Source of the DNA: an uncultured Desulfovibrio sp.
GTDB lineage: Bacteria > Desulfobacterota > Desulfovibrionia > Desulfovibrionales > Desulfovibrionaceae
Assembly (NCBI GenBank): GCA_947177645.1
Contig: CAMWVJ010000109.1
Location: 1 to 5,319, forward strand
DNA: 5,319 nt
Direction of reading: 5' to 3'
This document shows, one piece after another, positions 1 to 5,319 of this stretch (positions are counted from its first letter, which is position 1; the number at the start of each line of letters is the position of its first letter). Both the position numbers and the translations under genes were made by a program. The notes beneath the pieces were generated by a model. That model searched no databases and was not told where the DNA came from. It worked only from the letters and a program-made list of their open reading frames with translations.

Positions 1-462
1 GCCCTCGCCGCGCCAGACCCAGCCGCGCTCATCGGCAAAGGCGAAGCAGCGCAGGCGGGTGATATGGGCCGGGATCTTGGGACGGCGCTTTTCCCACTCG
101 CCTTCCAAGCAGAAGACGGGCCCCGTGCGCGCCGAGGGACGGGCAATGGCCCGGGAGAGCTTTTTCCACACGGCCGCTGGCCAGAGCTGCGCCTGCCGCA
201 CCACCACGGCGCGGGAGGCGCCGAAGAGTTCTTCGAGGCTCAAAAGCTCCCAGAAGCGCGGGGGCGGCTCCTCGTCGCCCCAGAAGACATGGCGCTCCCA
301 CTGGCCGCGCTCCGGGGGGTACGCGGCGAGCGCGTCGTCAAGGGCGCGGCGCAGCATGTGCCCGTCCGGGCAGACGAGGAAGCTAAAGCCCGGCTTTTCT
401 CCGCCCGTACCGGGCGCCCCCTTGGCCGCCCCCCGGCCAGGCATCTGCGCGGGGCCTGCCAT
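1..462 (-). CDS. holA: DNA polymerase III delta subunit (clamp loader), N-terminal part, 3' end beyond window
   Basis: The delta subunit is the clamp-loader component that opens the sliding beta clamp for loading onto primed DNA. Reading from ATG at 462, the frame stays open for exactly 154 codons to the window edge; the usual family length is about 330-350, so less than half is visible. Visible landmarks are FSFLVCPDG (residues 26-34), where the N-terminal fold of delta begins, then VFWGDEEPPPRFWELLSLEELFG (about 58-80, shown here only as landmarks VFWGDEE and LEELFG) and RAVVVRQAQLW, matching the family pattern of a slow Trp/Leu stretch, 'LFG', then a hydrophobic strand. No Walker A is expected in delta. 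It begins 7 bases after the leuS stop, so it is probably co-transcribed. The start is uncertain: ATG 462 has no clear ribosome site, while in-frame ATG 444 has AGG about 10 bases upstream. The first 20 or so residues are Gly/Ala/Pro-rich and unlike the conserved core. The assignment rests on pattern recognition of a poorly conserved family. Confidence 0.72.
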   Translation of the reverse strand, partial: MAGPAQMPGRGAAKGAPGTGGEKPGFSFLVCPDGHMLRRALDDALAAYPPERGQWERHVFWGDEEPPPRFWELLSLEELFGASRAVVVRQAQLWPAAVWKKLSRAIARPSARTGPVFCLEGEWEKRRPKIPAHITRLRCFAFADERGWVWRGEG

Positions 463-469
463 GTGCGGC

Positions 470-949
470 CTAGGACGCCACGATGTTGACGCGCTTGCCG
501 GGCACCACCACGACCGTGCGCACGGTGAGCCCCGCAAGGGGCCTCTGCGCCGCCGGGTCGGCCAGGGCCGCGGCTTCCAGCGCTGCCTTGTCGGCGTCGG
601 CGGGGGCCTGCAAGGTACCGCGCAGCTTGCCGTTCACCTGGAGGGCGATGGTCACGGTGTCGCGCGCGAGCGCTGCCTCGTCCCACACGGGCCAAGGCTC
701 GGCGCCCACGTCGCCCTTGTGGCCGAGGCGTTCCCAGAGCTCGGCGCAGATATGCGGCGCCACCGGCGAGAGCAGGGTCAGCACCGTGGCCATGACCGAG
801 GAGAACACGCGGCGCTCCGGCTCCGTCGCGCCCAGTTTTTCGCGGGCGAGGTAGAGCGCGTTGACAAGCTCCATGGTGGCCGCGATGGCCGTATTGTACT
901 GGAAGCGGCCCACGGCCATGTCGGACGTGACCTTCTTGACCGTTTCATG
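470..949 (-). pseudogene. leuS: leuS 3' part: LeuRS anticodon-binding and C-terminal domains, cut off by in-frame amber
   Basis: This is the continuation of leucyl-tRNA synthetase in the same frame after the TAG at 952-950. It starts HETVKKVTSD and runs 159 residues (codons 680-838) to a second TAG at 472-470. Clear LeuRS landmarks are FQYNTAIAATMELVNALY (the conserved FNTAIA helix of the anticodon-binding domain), LLSPVAPHICAELWERLG (the 'P..PHI.EELW' motif), then the C-terminal domain with VNGKLRG and the closing VPGKRVNIV. None of this region looks decayed: no frameshift and no further stop. The only methionine start in frame near the break is ATG 919 (codon 690), which would give a 149-residue piece. 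I see no convincing ribosome site for it, and an anticodon-binding piece made alone has no known precedent in bacterial LeuRS that I can name. It is best read as the second half of one gene. Confidence 0.88.
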
Positions 950-2986
950 CTACTTGCGGCGCAGGTCGCGCGCGGCCTCGGTCGTCGCGTCCTTGGCCGT
1001 GGCGCCGCAGGCGGCCAGCGGCAGCAGGCGCTCGCGCTCCTCCATGAACAGCCGCCAGATGCGCGCAAGAAAGCGCGAGGAACCCTCGATGCCCGCGTCC
1101 GTCCATTCAAAGTCGCGCTCGGGCGGCGCCGCGAAGAGGCAGAAGAGGCGCACGGTGTCCGCGCCGTATTTGTCGATCATCTCCGAGGGATCCACCACAT
1201 TGCCCTTGGACTTGGACATCTTGCTGCCGTCCTTGAGCACCATGCCCTGGGTGAGCAGGCGCGAGAACGGCTCGGCGAGGTCGGCCGGGTAGAAGCCCAG
1301 GTCGCGCAGGGCCTTGGTGAAGAAGCGCGCGTAGAGCAGGTGCAGGATGGCGTGCTCCACGCCGCCGATATAGATGTCCACCGGCATCCAGTAGGAAAGC
1401 GAGGCCGGGTCGAAGGCCGCCTCGGTGTCGCGCGCCGAGGTGTAGCGCGAGAAATACCACGAGGATTCCACGAAGGTGTCCAGCGTGTCCGTTTCGCGGC
1501 GCGCCGGCCCACCGCAGCGCGGGCAGGTACAGTCCACGAAGGTGGGCGTTTCGGGCAGGGGCGAGCGGCCGTCGTCGCGCACCTTCACGTCCAGCGGGAG
1601 GATGACGGGCAGGTTCTCCTCCTTTTCGGGCACCATGCCGCAGCGATTACAATAGACCACCGGGATGGGCGCGCCCCAGTAGCGCTGGCGCGAGATGTTC
1701 CAGTCCCGGAGGCGGAACTGGATGGCGGAGCTGCCCTTGCCCTCGGCCTCAAGCGCGGCCACAACGGCCTTCTTGCCGGCCTCATTGTCCATGCCGTCAA
1801 AGGGGCCGGAATTGACCATGACGCCGGGACCGGTATACGCCTCCTGCATGGTGGCCGGGTCGAGATGCGCGCCCTCGGGCTCCACCACCACGCGGATGGG
1901 GAGGCCGTATTTGCGGGCGAACTCGAAATCGCGCTGGTCGCCCGCGGGCACGCCCATGACCGCGCCCGTGCCGTAGCCCGCGAGCACGAAGTTGCCGAGC
2001 CAGATGGGCACGCGCTCGCCCGTGAGCGGATGCAGGGCATAGGCGCCGGTGAAGATGCCCTCTTTCTCCAGCGTGTCGGACTGGCGCTCAAGGCGGTCCA
2101 TATTGCGGATGCGCTCCACGAAGGCGCGCACTTCTTCCGCCTGGGGCTTGCCCTCGATGAGCTGTTCCACGAGCGGATGCTCGGGCGCGAGAGTCATGAA
2201 GGTCACGCCATAGAGCGTGTCCGGCCTTGTGGTGAAGACCTCCACATAATCCGTGCCGTCATAGTCGCGCTCGAGGCCGAAGCGGATGCGCGCGCCCTCG
2301 GAGCGGCCGATCCAGTTGCGCTGCATGGTGAGCACGCGGTCGGGCCAGCCGCCGTCGAGGCGGTCGAGGTCGGCCAGAAGCTCGTCGGCATAGGCCGTGA
2401 TGCCGAGGAACCACTGGGTCAGCTCCTTCTGCTCCACCACGCTGTCGCAGCGCCAGCAACGGCCCTCCTCCACCTGCTCGTTGGCGAGCACGGTGTGGCA
2501 GGAGGGGCACCAGTTCTGCGGGGCCTTCTTGCGGTAGGCGAGGCCCTTTTCCAGCATCTTCAGGAAGAAAAGCTGCTCCCAGCGGTAATATTCCGGGCGG
2601 CAGGTGGCTATCTCGCGCGACCAGTCATAGGAAAAACCCATGCGCTTGAGCTGGGCGCGCATCTCGGCGATATTGCCGTAGGTCCAGGCGGCCGGCGGCA
2701 CATGATGCTTGATGGCCGCGTTTTCCGCGGGCAGGCCGAAGGCGTCCCAGCCCATGGGGTGCAGCACGTTGAAGCCCTGCATGCGGCGCATGCGCGCCAC
2801 CACGTCGCCGATGGAATAGTTGCGCACATGGCCCATGTGGATCTTGCCCGAGGGATAGGGCAGCATTTCGAGCACATAGCACTTGGGCCTGTCGCCGCCG
2901 TGCGTGCAGGCAAAGGCGTTCTCGGCCTGCCAGCGGGCCTGCCACTTTTCTTCCAGTTCCTGCGGATGATAGCGTTCCTGCATCAT
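950..2986 (-). CDS. leuS: Leucyl-tRNA synthetase, catalytic and editing part (678 aa) ending at an in-frame TAG
   Basis: LeuRS is a cytoplasmic class I synthetase that charges tRNA-Leu using ATP and edits mischarged norvaline or isoleucine. Seen in order: [11 protein letters not shown] with the HIGH signature at 50-53; a Cys cluster C160/C163 and C177/C180 (CPSC, CWRC), a likely zinc site; the CP1 editing domain with TTRPDT at 252-257 and [15 protein letters not shown] ending near 353, where D350 is the conserved editing Asp; a second Cys group C446/C449, C486/C488/C491; ESSWYFSRY at 508-516; KMSKS at 589-593; then the start of the helical anticodon domain, ending RDLRRK. With the 3' part the gene is 838 codons, close to the usual 820-870, so 678 is a truncation. 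The residue before D350 is Gly349, where His is usual. ATG 2986 overlaps the nusB stop (ATGA); AGG lies 9 bases upstream, and a second ATG follows at once, so M1 or M2 may be used. Confidence 0.95.
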   Translation of the reverse strand: MMQERYHPQELEEKWQARWQAENAFACTHGGDRPKCYVLEMLPYPSGKIHMGHVRNYSIGDVVARMRRMQGFNVLHPMGWDAFGLPAENAAIKHHVPPAAWTYGNIAEMRAQLKRMGFSYDWSREIATCRPEYYRWEQLFFLKMLEKGLAYRKKAPQNWCPSCHTVLANEQVEEGRCWRCDSVVEQKELTQWFLGITAYADELLADLDRLDGGWPDRVLTMQRNWIGRSEGARIRFGLERDYDGTDYVEVFTTRPDTLYGVTFMTLAPEHPLVEQLIEGKPQAEEVRAFVERIRNMDRLERQSDTLEKEGIFTGAYALHPLTGERVPIWLGNFVLAGYGTGAVMGVPAGDQRDFEFARKYGLPIRVVVEPEGAHLDPATMQEAYTGPGVMVNSGPFDGMDNEAGKKAVVAALEAEGKGSSAIQFRLRDWNISRQRYWGAPIPVVYCNRCGMVPEKEENLPVILPLDVKVRDDGRSPLPETPTFVDCTCPRCGGPARRETDTLDTFVESSWYFSRYTSARDTEAAFDPASLSYWMPVDIYIGGVEHAILHLLYARFFTKALRDLGFYPADLAEPFSRLLTQGMVLKDGSKMSKSKGNVVDPSEMIDKYGADTVRLFCLFAAPPERDFEWTDAGIEGSSRFLARIWRLFMEERERLLPLAACGATAKDATTEAARDLRRK

Positions 2987-3483
2987 TCTTTTTTACCTGC
3001 TTCGCTGTCGCACCCGGGGGCCGCGGCCCCGTCCCGGCTTGCGGCCGAACGGGCGGCCGCGTCAAGGATGCCGTTGAGAAAGGCCCGCGCCTTCTCGTCG
3101 CCGAACTCGCGCGCCAGCTCCAGGGCCTCGTTGATGGCGGCCTTGGGCGGCACGTCGTCGCGCCAGAAGAGCTCGAACAGCGCAAGGCGCAGGATGGTGA
3201 GCTCGATTTTGCCGAGCCTGTCCACGCGCCAGTTGTGCGAAAAGCGGCCGATGGCCTCGTCAAGCTCCTGCGTGTGGCTCCACACGCCGTCCACGAGCTC
3301 CCAGGCGAAACCCGAGGGCTCGCTGTCGAGATCGGCCTCGCTCATGGCCGCGTTGTGCGGCGAAAGCACGAATTGCCGCCAGAGCGCGTCCTTGTCCTTC
3401 GCCGGCGAAAAACACAGGCCGTAGAGCACCTGGAAGGCCAGCTCGCGGGCGCTTCGGCGCGTGGGGCGCTTGTTCGCGGCCAT
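2983..3483 (-). CDS. nusB: Transcription antitermination protein NusB
   Basis: NusB pairs with NusE (ribosomal protein S10) on boxA RNA and helps RNA polymerase resist termination, chiefly on rRNA operons. The 166-residue product shows the family pattern: an N-terminal Arg-rich start with [11 protein letters not shown] (11-21), then an all-helical body with [22 protein letters not shown] compressed around residues 84-105 (the 'R...D..ILRLA.FEL' signature), [14 protein letters not shown] (111-124) and FLNGILD (135-141). Its length is a little above the usual 130-150 because of a Ser/Ala/Gly-rich tail (about residues 143-166) after the last helix that probably has no fold. ATG 3483 follows the ribH stop with one codon between, and it is in the same frame as ribH. 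GGAG lies about 12 bases upstream inside ribH, so translation is probably coupled. nusB next to ribH is a common bacterial arrangement. The TGA stop overlaps the leuS start. Confidence 0.95.
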   Translation of the reverse strand: MAANKRPTRRSARELAFQVLYGLCFSPAKDKDALWRQFVLSPHNAAMSEADLDSEPSGFAWELVDGVWSHTQELDEAIGRFSHNWRVDRLGKIELTILRLALFELFWRDDVPPKAAINEALELAREFGDEKARAFLNGILDAAARSAASRDGAAAPGCDSEAGKKE

Positions 3484-3486
3484 GCC

Positions 3487-3957
3487 CTAGAGCTGCTCCA
3501 AAACGCGGACGGTCTCGAGCATGGCGGCGGCGGCCTCTACGCCCTTGTTGCCCGCCTTGGAGCCCGCGCGCTCGATGGCCTGCTCGATGGTGTCGCAGGT
3601 GAGCAGGCCGAAGCCGATGGGCGTGCCCGATTCGAGCATGGTGTGCGCGATGCCCTTGGTGGCCTCGGCGCACACATAGTCGAAGTGCGGCGTGGCCCCG
3701 CGGATGACCGCGCCGAGCGCCACGAGGCCGTCGAACTTGTGCGCGGTCACGAGCCTGCGGCAGACGAGCGGCAGCTCGAAGGCCCCGGGCACGCGCACGA
3801 TGGTGAGCGTCGCCGGGTCGAGGCCGTGGCGCGTGAGATAGTCCACGGCGCCCGCCACGAGGCGGTCAACGATGAAGTCATTGAAGCGCGCGGCCACAAG
3901 GCCGACCTTCAGGCCGCGGGCGTCGAGCTGCCCGGCGATGGTGGTGATATCGCTCAT
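3487..3957 (-). CDS. ribH: 6,7-dimethyl-8-ribityllumazine synthase
   Basis: RibH condenses 5-amino-6-ribitylamino-uracil with 3,4-dihydroxy-2-butanone 4-phosphate to give the lumazine used by riboflavin synthase; the family forms pentamers or 60-subunit icosahedral shells in the cytoplasm. The 156-residue product is full length. Visible motifs are ARFNDFI (23-29, substrate pocket), VPGAFELP (56-63), [16 protein letters not shown] (80-95) with His91 matching the catalytic His of Bacillus subtilis Rib[12 protein letters not shown] (113-123), and the phosphate-binding region with Arg130 in [11 protein letters not shown] (129-139). No key residue looks altered. ATG 3957 is supported by GGGAG at 3967-3963, five bases upstream. 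The gene ends in TAG at 3489-3487, followed by GGC and the nusB ATG in the same frame. Confidence 0.97.
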   Translation of the reverse strand: MSDITTIAGQLDARGLKVGLVAARFNDFIVDRLVAGAVDYLTRHGLDPATLTIVRVPGAFELPLVCRRLVTAHKFDGLVALGAVIRGATPHFDYVCAEATKGIAHTMLESGTPIGFGLLTCDTIEQAIERAGSKAGNKGVEAAAAMLETVRVLEQL

Positions 3958-4034
3958 GTTCGCTCCCGTGGGGGCGCGGCCCGGAGGGCGCGCCGCTCCG
4001 TTTCCCGTTCAGGAAAATCCCGGCAATGGCCGGC
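3958..4034 (-). other. ribE-ribH gap with two small inverted repeats; ribBA absent
   Basis: This 77-base gap is the only real intergenic space in the window. On the minus strand, just after the ribE stop, CCGGC-CATT-GCCGG (4033-4020) can form a 5-bp hairpin followed by GATTTT (the T-run is 4017-4014), which is a weak terminator-like or attenuator-like element. Further on, GGCGCGCCC (3994-3986) pairs with GGGCCGCGCC (3982-3973), leaving one bulged C and a TCC loop, shortly upstream of the ribH ribosome site. I see no convincing -10/-35 pair, no FMN riboswitch (it would be far longer) and no recognisable remnant of a gene. In DNA this GC-rich, short inverted repeats arise by chance, so any function is inference. 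Confidence 0.3.
3963..3967 (-). promoter_or_regulatory. Ribosome binding site of ribH (GGGAG)
   Basis: GGGAG on the minus strand lies five bases before ATG 3957. It is the clearest Shine-Dalgarno site in the window and fixes the ribH start. It sits directly after the GC-rich hairpin at 3994-3973, which could affect access to it. Confidence 0.65.
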
Positions 4035-4727
4035 TCACAAAAATCCGGCCCCGCGCAGGGTGTCCAGCGTCAGGCCGCCCGCCGGGGCGCTGGTGCGGGG
4101 GGCGCCGGGCCGAAAGCCCGCTGCCCTAACGGCCTCCTGCCAAGGTCCGAGCAGGTGGGCCACATACTTGCCCACGAGGTCGGTCTCCATGTTGACGCGG
4201 CTCCCGGGGCGCCAGGCGCCCATGGTGGTGCGCCGCCGCGTGTCGGGGATGACATTGACCTCAAGAAAATCCGGGCCGCAGGCGTTCACCGTGAGGCTGA
4301 TGCCGTCCAGCGCCACCGAGCCTTTCGGGATGACCTCGCCGCCGTAGGTCGCGGGAAAATCGAGCCGGCAGCACAGGGATTCGCCCCGGCGCGCGATGCT
4401 CTTCACCACGGCCACGCAATCCACATGCCCGCTCACCATATGGCCGCCGAGGCGGTCGCCCACGGCCAGCGCCCGCTCGAGGTTCACGCGCCCACCCGCG
4501 CAGAGCGCCCCCAAGGTGGTGCGGCTCAGGGTCTCGGCGGAGGCGTAGGCCGTGAACGTGTCCCGATCATGCTCCTCCACGGAGAGGCAGACGCCGCTCA
4601 CCGCGATGGATTCGCCGTCCGTGAGGCCGCTGAAAGGCTCGGCCGGGCGGATGCGGAAGCGGCGTTCCGCTGCCATCTCCCGCAAGGCCACGACCTCGCC
4701 CTCGCACTGGATGATGCCGGTGAACAT
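4035..4727 (-). CDS. ribE: Riboflavin synthase alpha chain
   Basis: This enzyme dismutates two molecules of 6,7-dimethyl-8-ribityllumazine into riboflavin and the pyrimidine that RibH reuses. The 230-residue product has the expected two lumazine-binding repeats. The first runs from MFTGIIQ (1-7) through SIAVSGVCLSV (40-50) and VNLERAL (81-87) to GGHMVSGHVD (94-103). The second has GSVALDGISLTV (136-147), VNVIPDTRRRTTMG (157-170) and VNMETDLVGKYV (178-189). Cys47 and His101 fall at positions conserved near the first active site. In the first repeat, Ser44 replaces the Asn or Asp more often seen before G-x-CL, a mild variation. The C-terminal tail ends LTLDTLRGAGFL, as many family members do. 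ATG 4727 shares one base with the ribD TGA (TGATG), and GGAG lies 10 bases upstream, so translation is likely coupled. The symbol follows the Desulfovibrio use; it is ribC in E. coli. Confidence 0.96.
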   Translation of the reverse strand: MFTGIIQCEGEVVALREMAAERRFRIRPAEPFSGLTDGESIAVSGVCLSVEEHDRDTFTAYASAETLSRTTLGALCAGGRVNLERALAVGDRLGGHMVSGHVDCVAVVKSIARRGESLCCRLDFPATYGGEVIPKGSVALDGISLTVNACGPDFLEVNVIPDTRRRTTMGAWRPGSRVNMETDLVGKYVAHLLGPWQEAVRAAGFRPGAPRTSAPAGGLTLDTLRGAGFL

Positions 4728-5319
4728 CAGGGCCGCTCTCCGCTGGCCGGCCGGGGCCGGAGGAGCAGGTGCGCGTCCTCGCCGCAGCGCTCGAGCCCGC
4801 AGAGCCGCAGGCGCAACCCCTCGTCCAGGTCCAGCGGCGTGCGCCCCGCAAAGAGCGGCCGCGCCTCGGCATCGCCCAGGATGAGCGGCGCGAGGTGCAG
4901 GTGGAACTCGTCCACGAGGCCGGCCTCAAGCATGCCAAGGGCGAGGTAGCTCCCGCCCTCGCAGAGCACATACAGGCAGCCCAGCTCCTGCCGCAAGATG
5001 CGGAGCATGGTGGAAAAATGCGGCACGCCCCCCGGCGACGCCGCGAGGGCGAAGACGCGCACGCCAACAGCGCGCAGGGCCTGCGCCTCGGCGGAGGCCG
5101 CCCCGGCCGGCGTGACGAAGAAGACCGTTTCCTCCGGGCGCTCGCGCACAAGGCGCGCGCCGTCAGGCGCGGGAAGGCGCGAGGTGAGGACGCAGGCGAG
5201 CGGCTGGCGCGGGGGGGCTTCGTCCACGTCCCGCGCGGTCAGTTGCGGGTCATCAGCGCGGAAGGTGCCCCCGCCCACAAGCACGGCCCCGCCCGCGAGT
5301 CCCACGCCCGCGCGCAGCC
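4727..5319 (-). CDS. ribD: RibD, C-terminal reductase domain; 5' end beyond window
   Basis: RibD is normally a fused pyrimidine deaminase and NADPH-dependent reductase that carries out the second and third steps after GTP cyclohydrolase II in riboflavin synthesis. The visible 196 codons are open to the right edge and correspond to the reductase half. Landmarks are VLVGGGTFRADDPQLTAR at its start (the 'VG.GT...DDP.LTAR' motif), VCVLTSRLPAPDGARL-like strand (here ACVLTSRLPAP), LCEGGSYLALGMLEAGLVDE (the EGG..L...L..GLVDE motif, quoted as CEGGSYLA and GLVDE), and HLAPLILGDAEARPLF. The deaminase half, with its His/Cys zinc site, would lie outside the window, so I cannot confirm that it is fused. 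GTG at 5305 is an internal codon and should not be taken as a start, because the frame and the homology extend upstream of it (LRAG). It ends TGA, overlapping the ribE start. Confidence 0.93.
   Translation of the reverse strand, partial: LRAGVGLAGGAVLVGGGTFRADDPQLTARDVDEAPPRQPLACVLTSRLPAPDGARLVRERPEETVFFVTPAGAASAEAQALRAVGVRVFALAASPGGVPHFSTMLRILRQELGCLYVLCEGGSYLALGMLEAGLVDEFHLHLAPLILGDAEARPLFAGRTPLDLDEGLRLRLCGLERCGEDAHLLLRPRPASGERP

Noticed and set aside
470..949. leuS 3' part as a separate, naturally split LeuRS subunit
   Set aside because: Split LeuRS is known (Aquifex), but to my knowledge that break lies inside the CP1 region, not here. The frame is unbroken apart from one codon, the in-frame ATG has no good ribosome site, and ten conserved residues lie before that ATG.
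950..952. Genome-wide reassignment of TAG to an amino acid
   Set aside because: ribH and leuS both end in TAG exactly where their families normally end, so TAG acts as a stop in this window. Local readthrough at codon 679 remains possible but is unproven.
59..3424. Very long open frame on the plus strand (1121 codons) opposite leuS and nusB
   Set aside because: It is antisense to genes with clear family motifs. Its product is His/Ala/Arg/Gly-rich with no recognisable domain, as expected from the complement of GC-rich codons that lack stops in this frame. It crosses three genes without regard to their borders.
3973..3994. GC-rich inverted repeat before ribH as an FMN riboswitch or terminator
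   Set aside because: It is far too short for an FMN riboswitch, lacks that aptamer's conserved parts and has no T-run after it. Chance pairing in GC-rich DNA is enough to explain it.
3235..4949. Two further long plus-strand frames opposite nusB, ribH and ribE
   Set aside because: Same cause: complement of high-GC coding DNA, low-complexity products, no ribosome site or motif.

Overview
The window is GC-rich (roughly two thirds G+C by eye). It carries six genes on the minus strand in one tightly packed run, read right to left: ribD (5' end outside the window), ribE, ribH, nusB, leuS and a holA-like gene (3' end outside). The gene order, the proteins and the base composition fit a Desulfovibrionaceae-type sulfate-reducing or related anaerobe (Desulfovibrio, Bilophila and relatives). 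That placement is inference from remembered gene order; no database was searched.

Right part (about 3958-5319): the reductase half of RibD overlaps ribE by one base (TGATG). A 77-base gap follows before ribH. In the Desulfovibrio cluster as I recall it, ribBA lies between ribE and ribH. It is absent here, so the first committed steps (GTP cyclohydrolase II and DHBP synthase) must be encoded elsewhere or supplied another way.

Middle part (2983-3957): ribH and nusB are separated by a TAG stop plus one codon and are in the same reading frame. nusB overlaps leuS by four bases (ATGA). The run therefore looks like one operon joining riboflavin synthesis, transcription antitermination, leucine tRNA charging and a clamp-loader subunit.

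Left part (1-2986): leuS encodes a full set of LeuRS domains over 838 codons, but codon 679 is an in-frame amber (TAG, 952-950). Homology continues in the same frame on both sides, with no frameshift. As written, the enzyme would stop before most of its anticodon-binding domain and its C-terminal domain. This is the most striking feature of the window: a sequencing or assembly error, a recent nonsense mutation, or readthrough. The two normal TAG stops at the ends of ribH and leuS argue against wholesale amber reassignment. After leuS, a seven-base gap leads into a partial gene whose product resembles the N-terminal domain of the DNA polymerase III delta subunit.

I see no RNA genes, mobile elements, CRISPR arrays or long repeats. 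No gene-free stretch exceeds 77 bases. The window is mostly ordinary housekeeping DNA, and I do not see a new multi-gene system in it.
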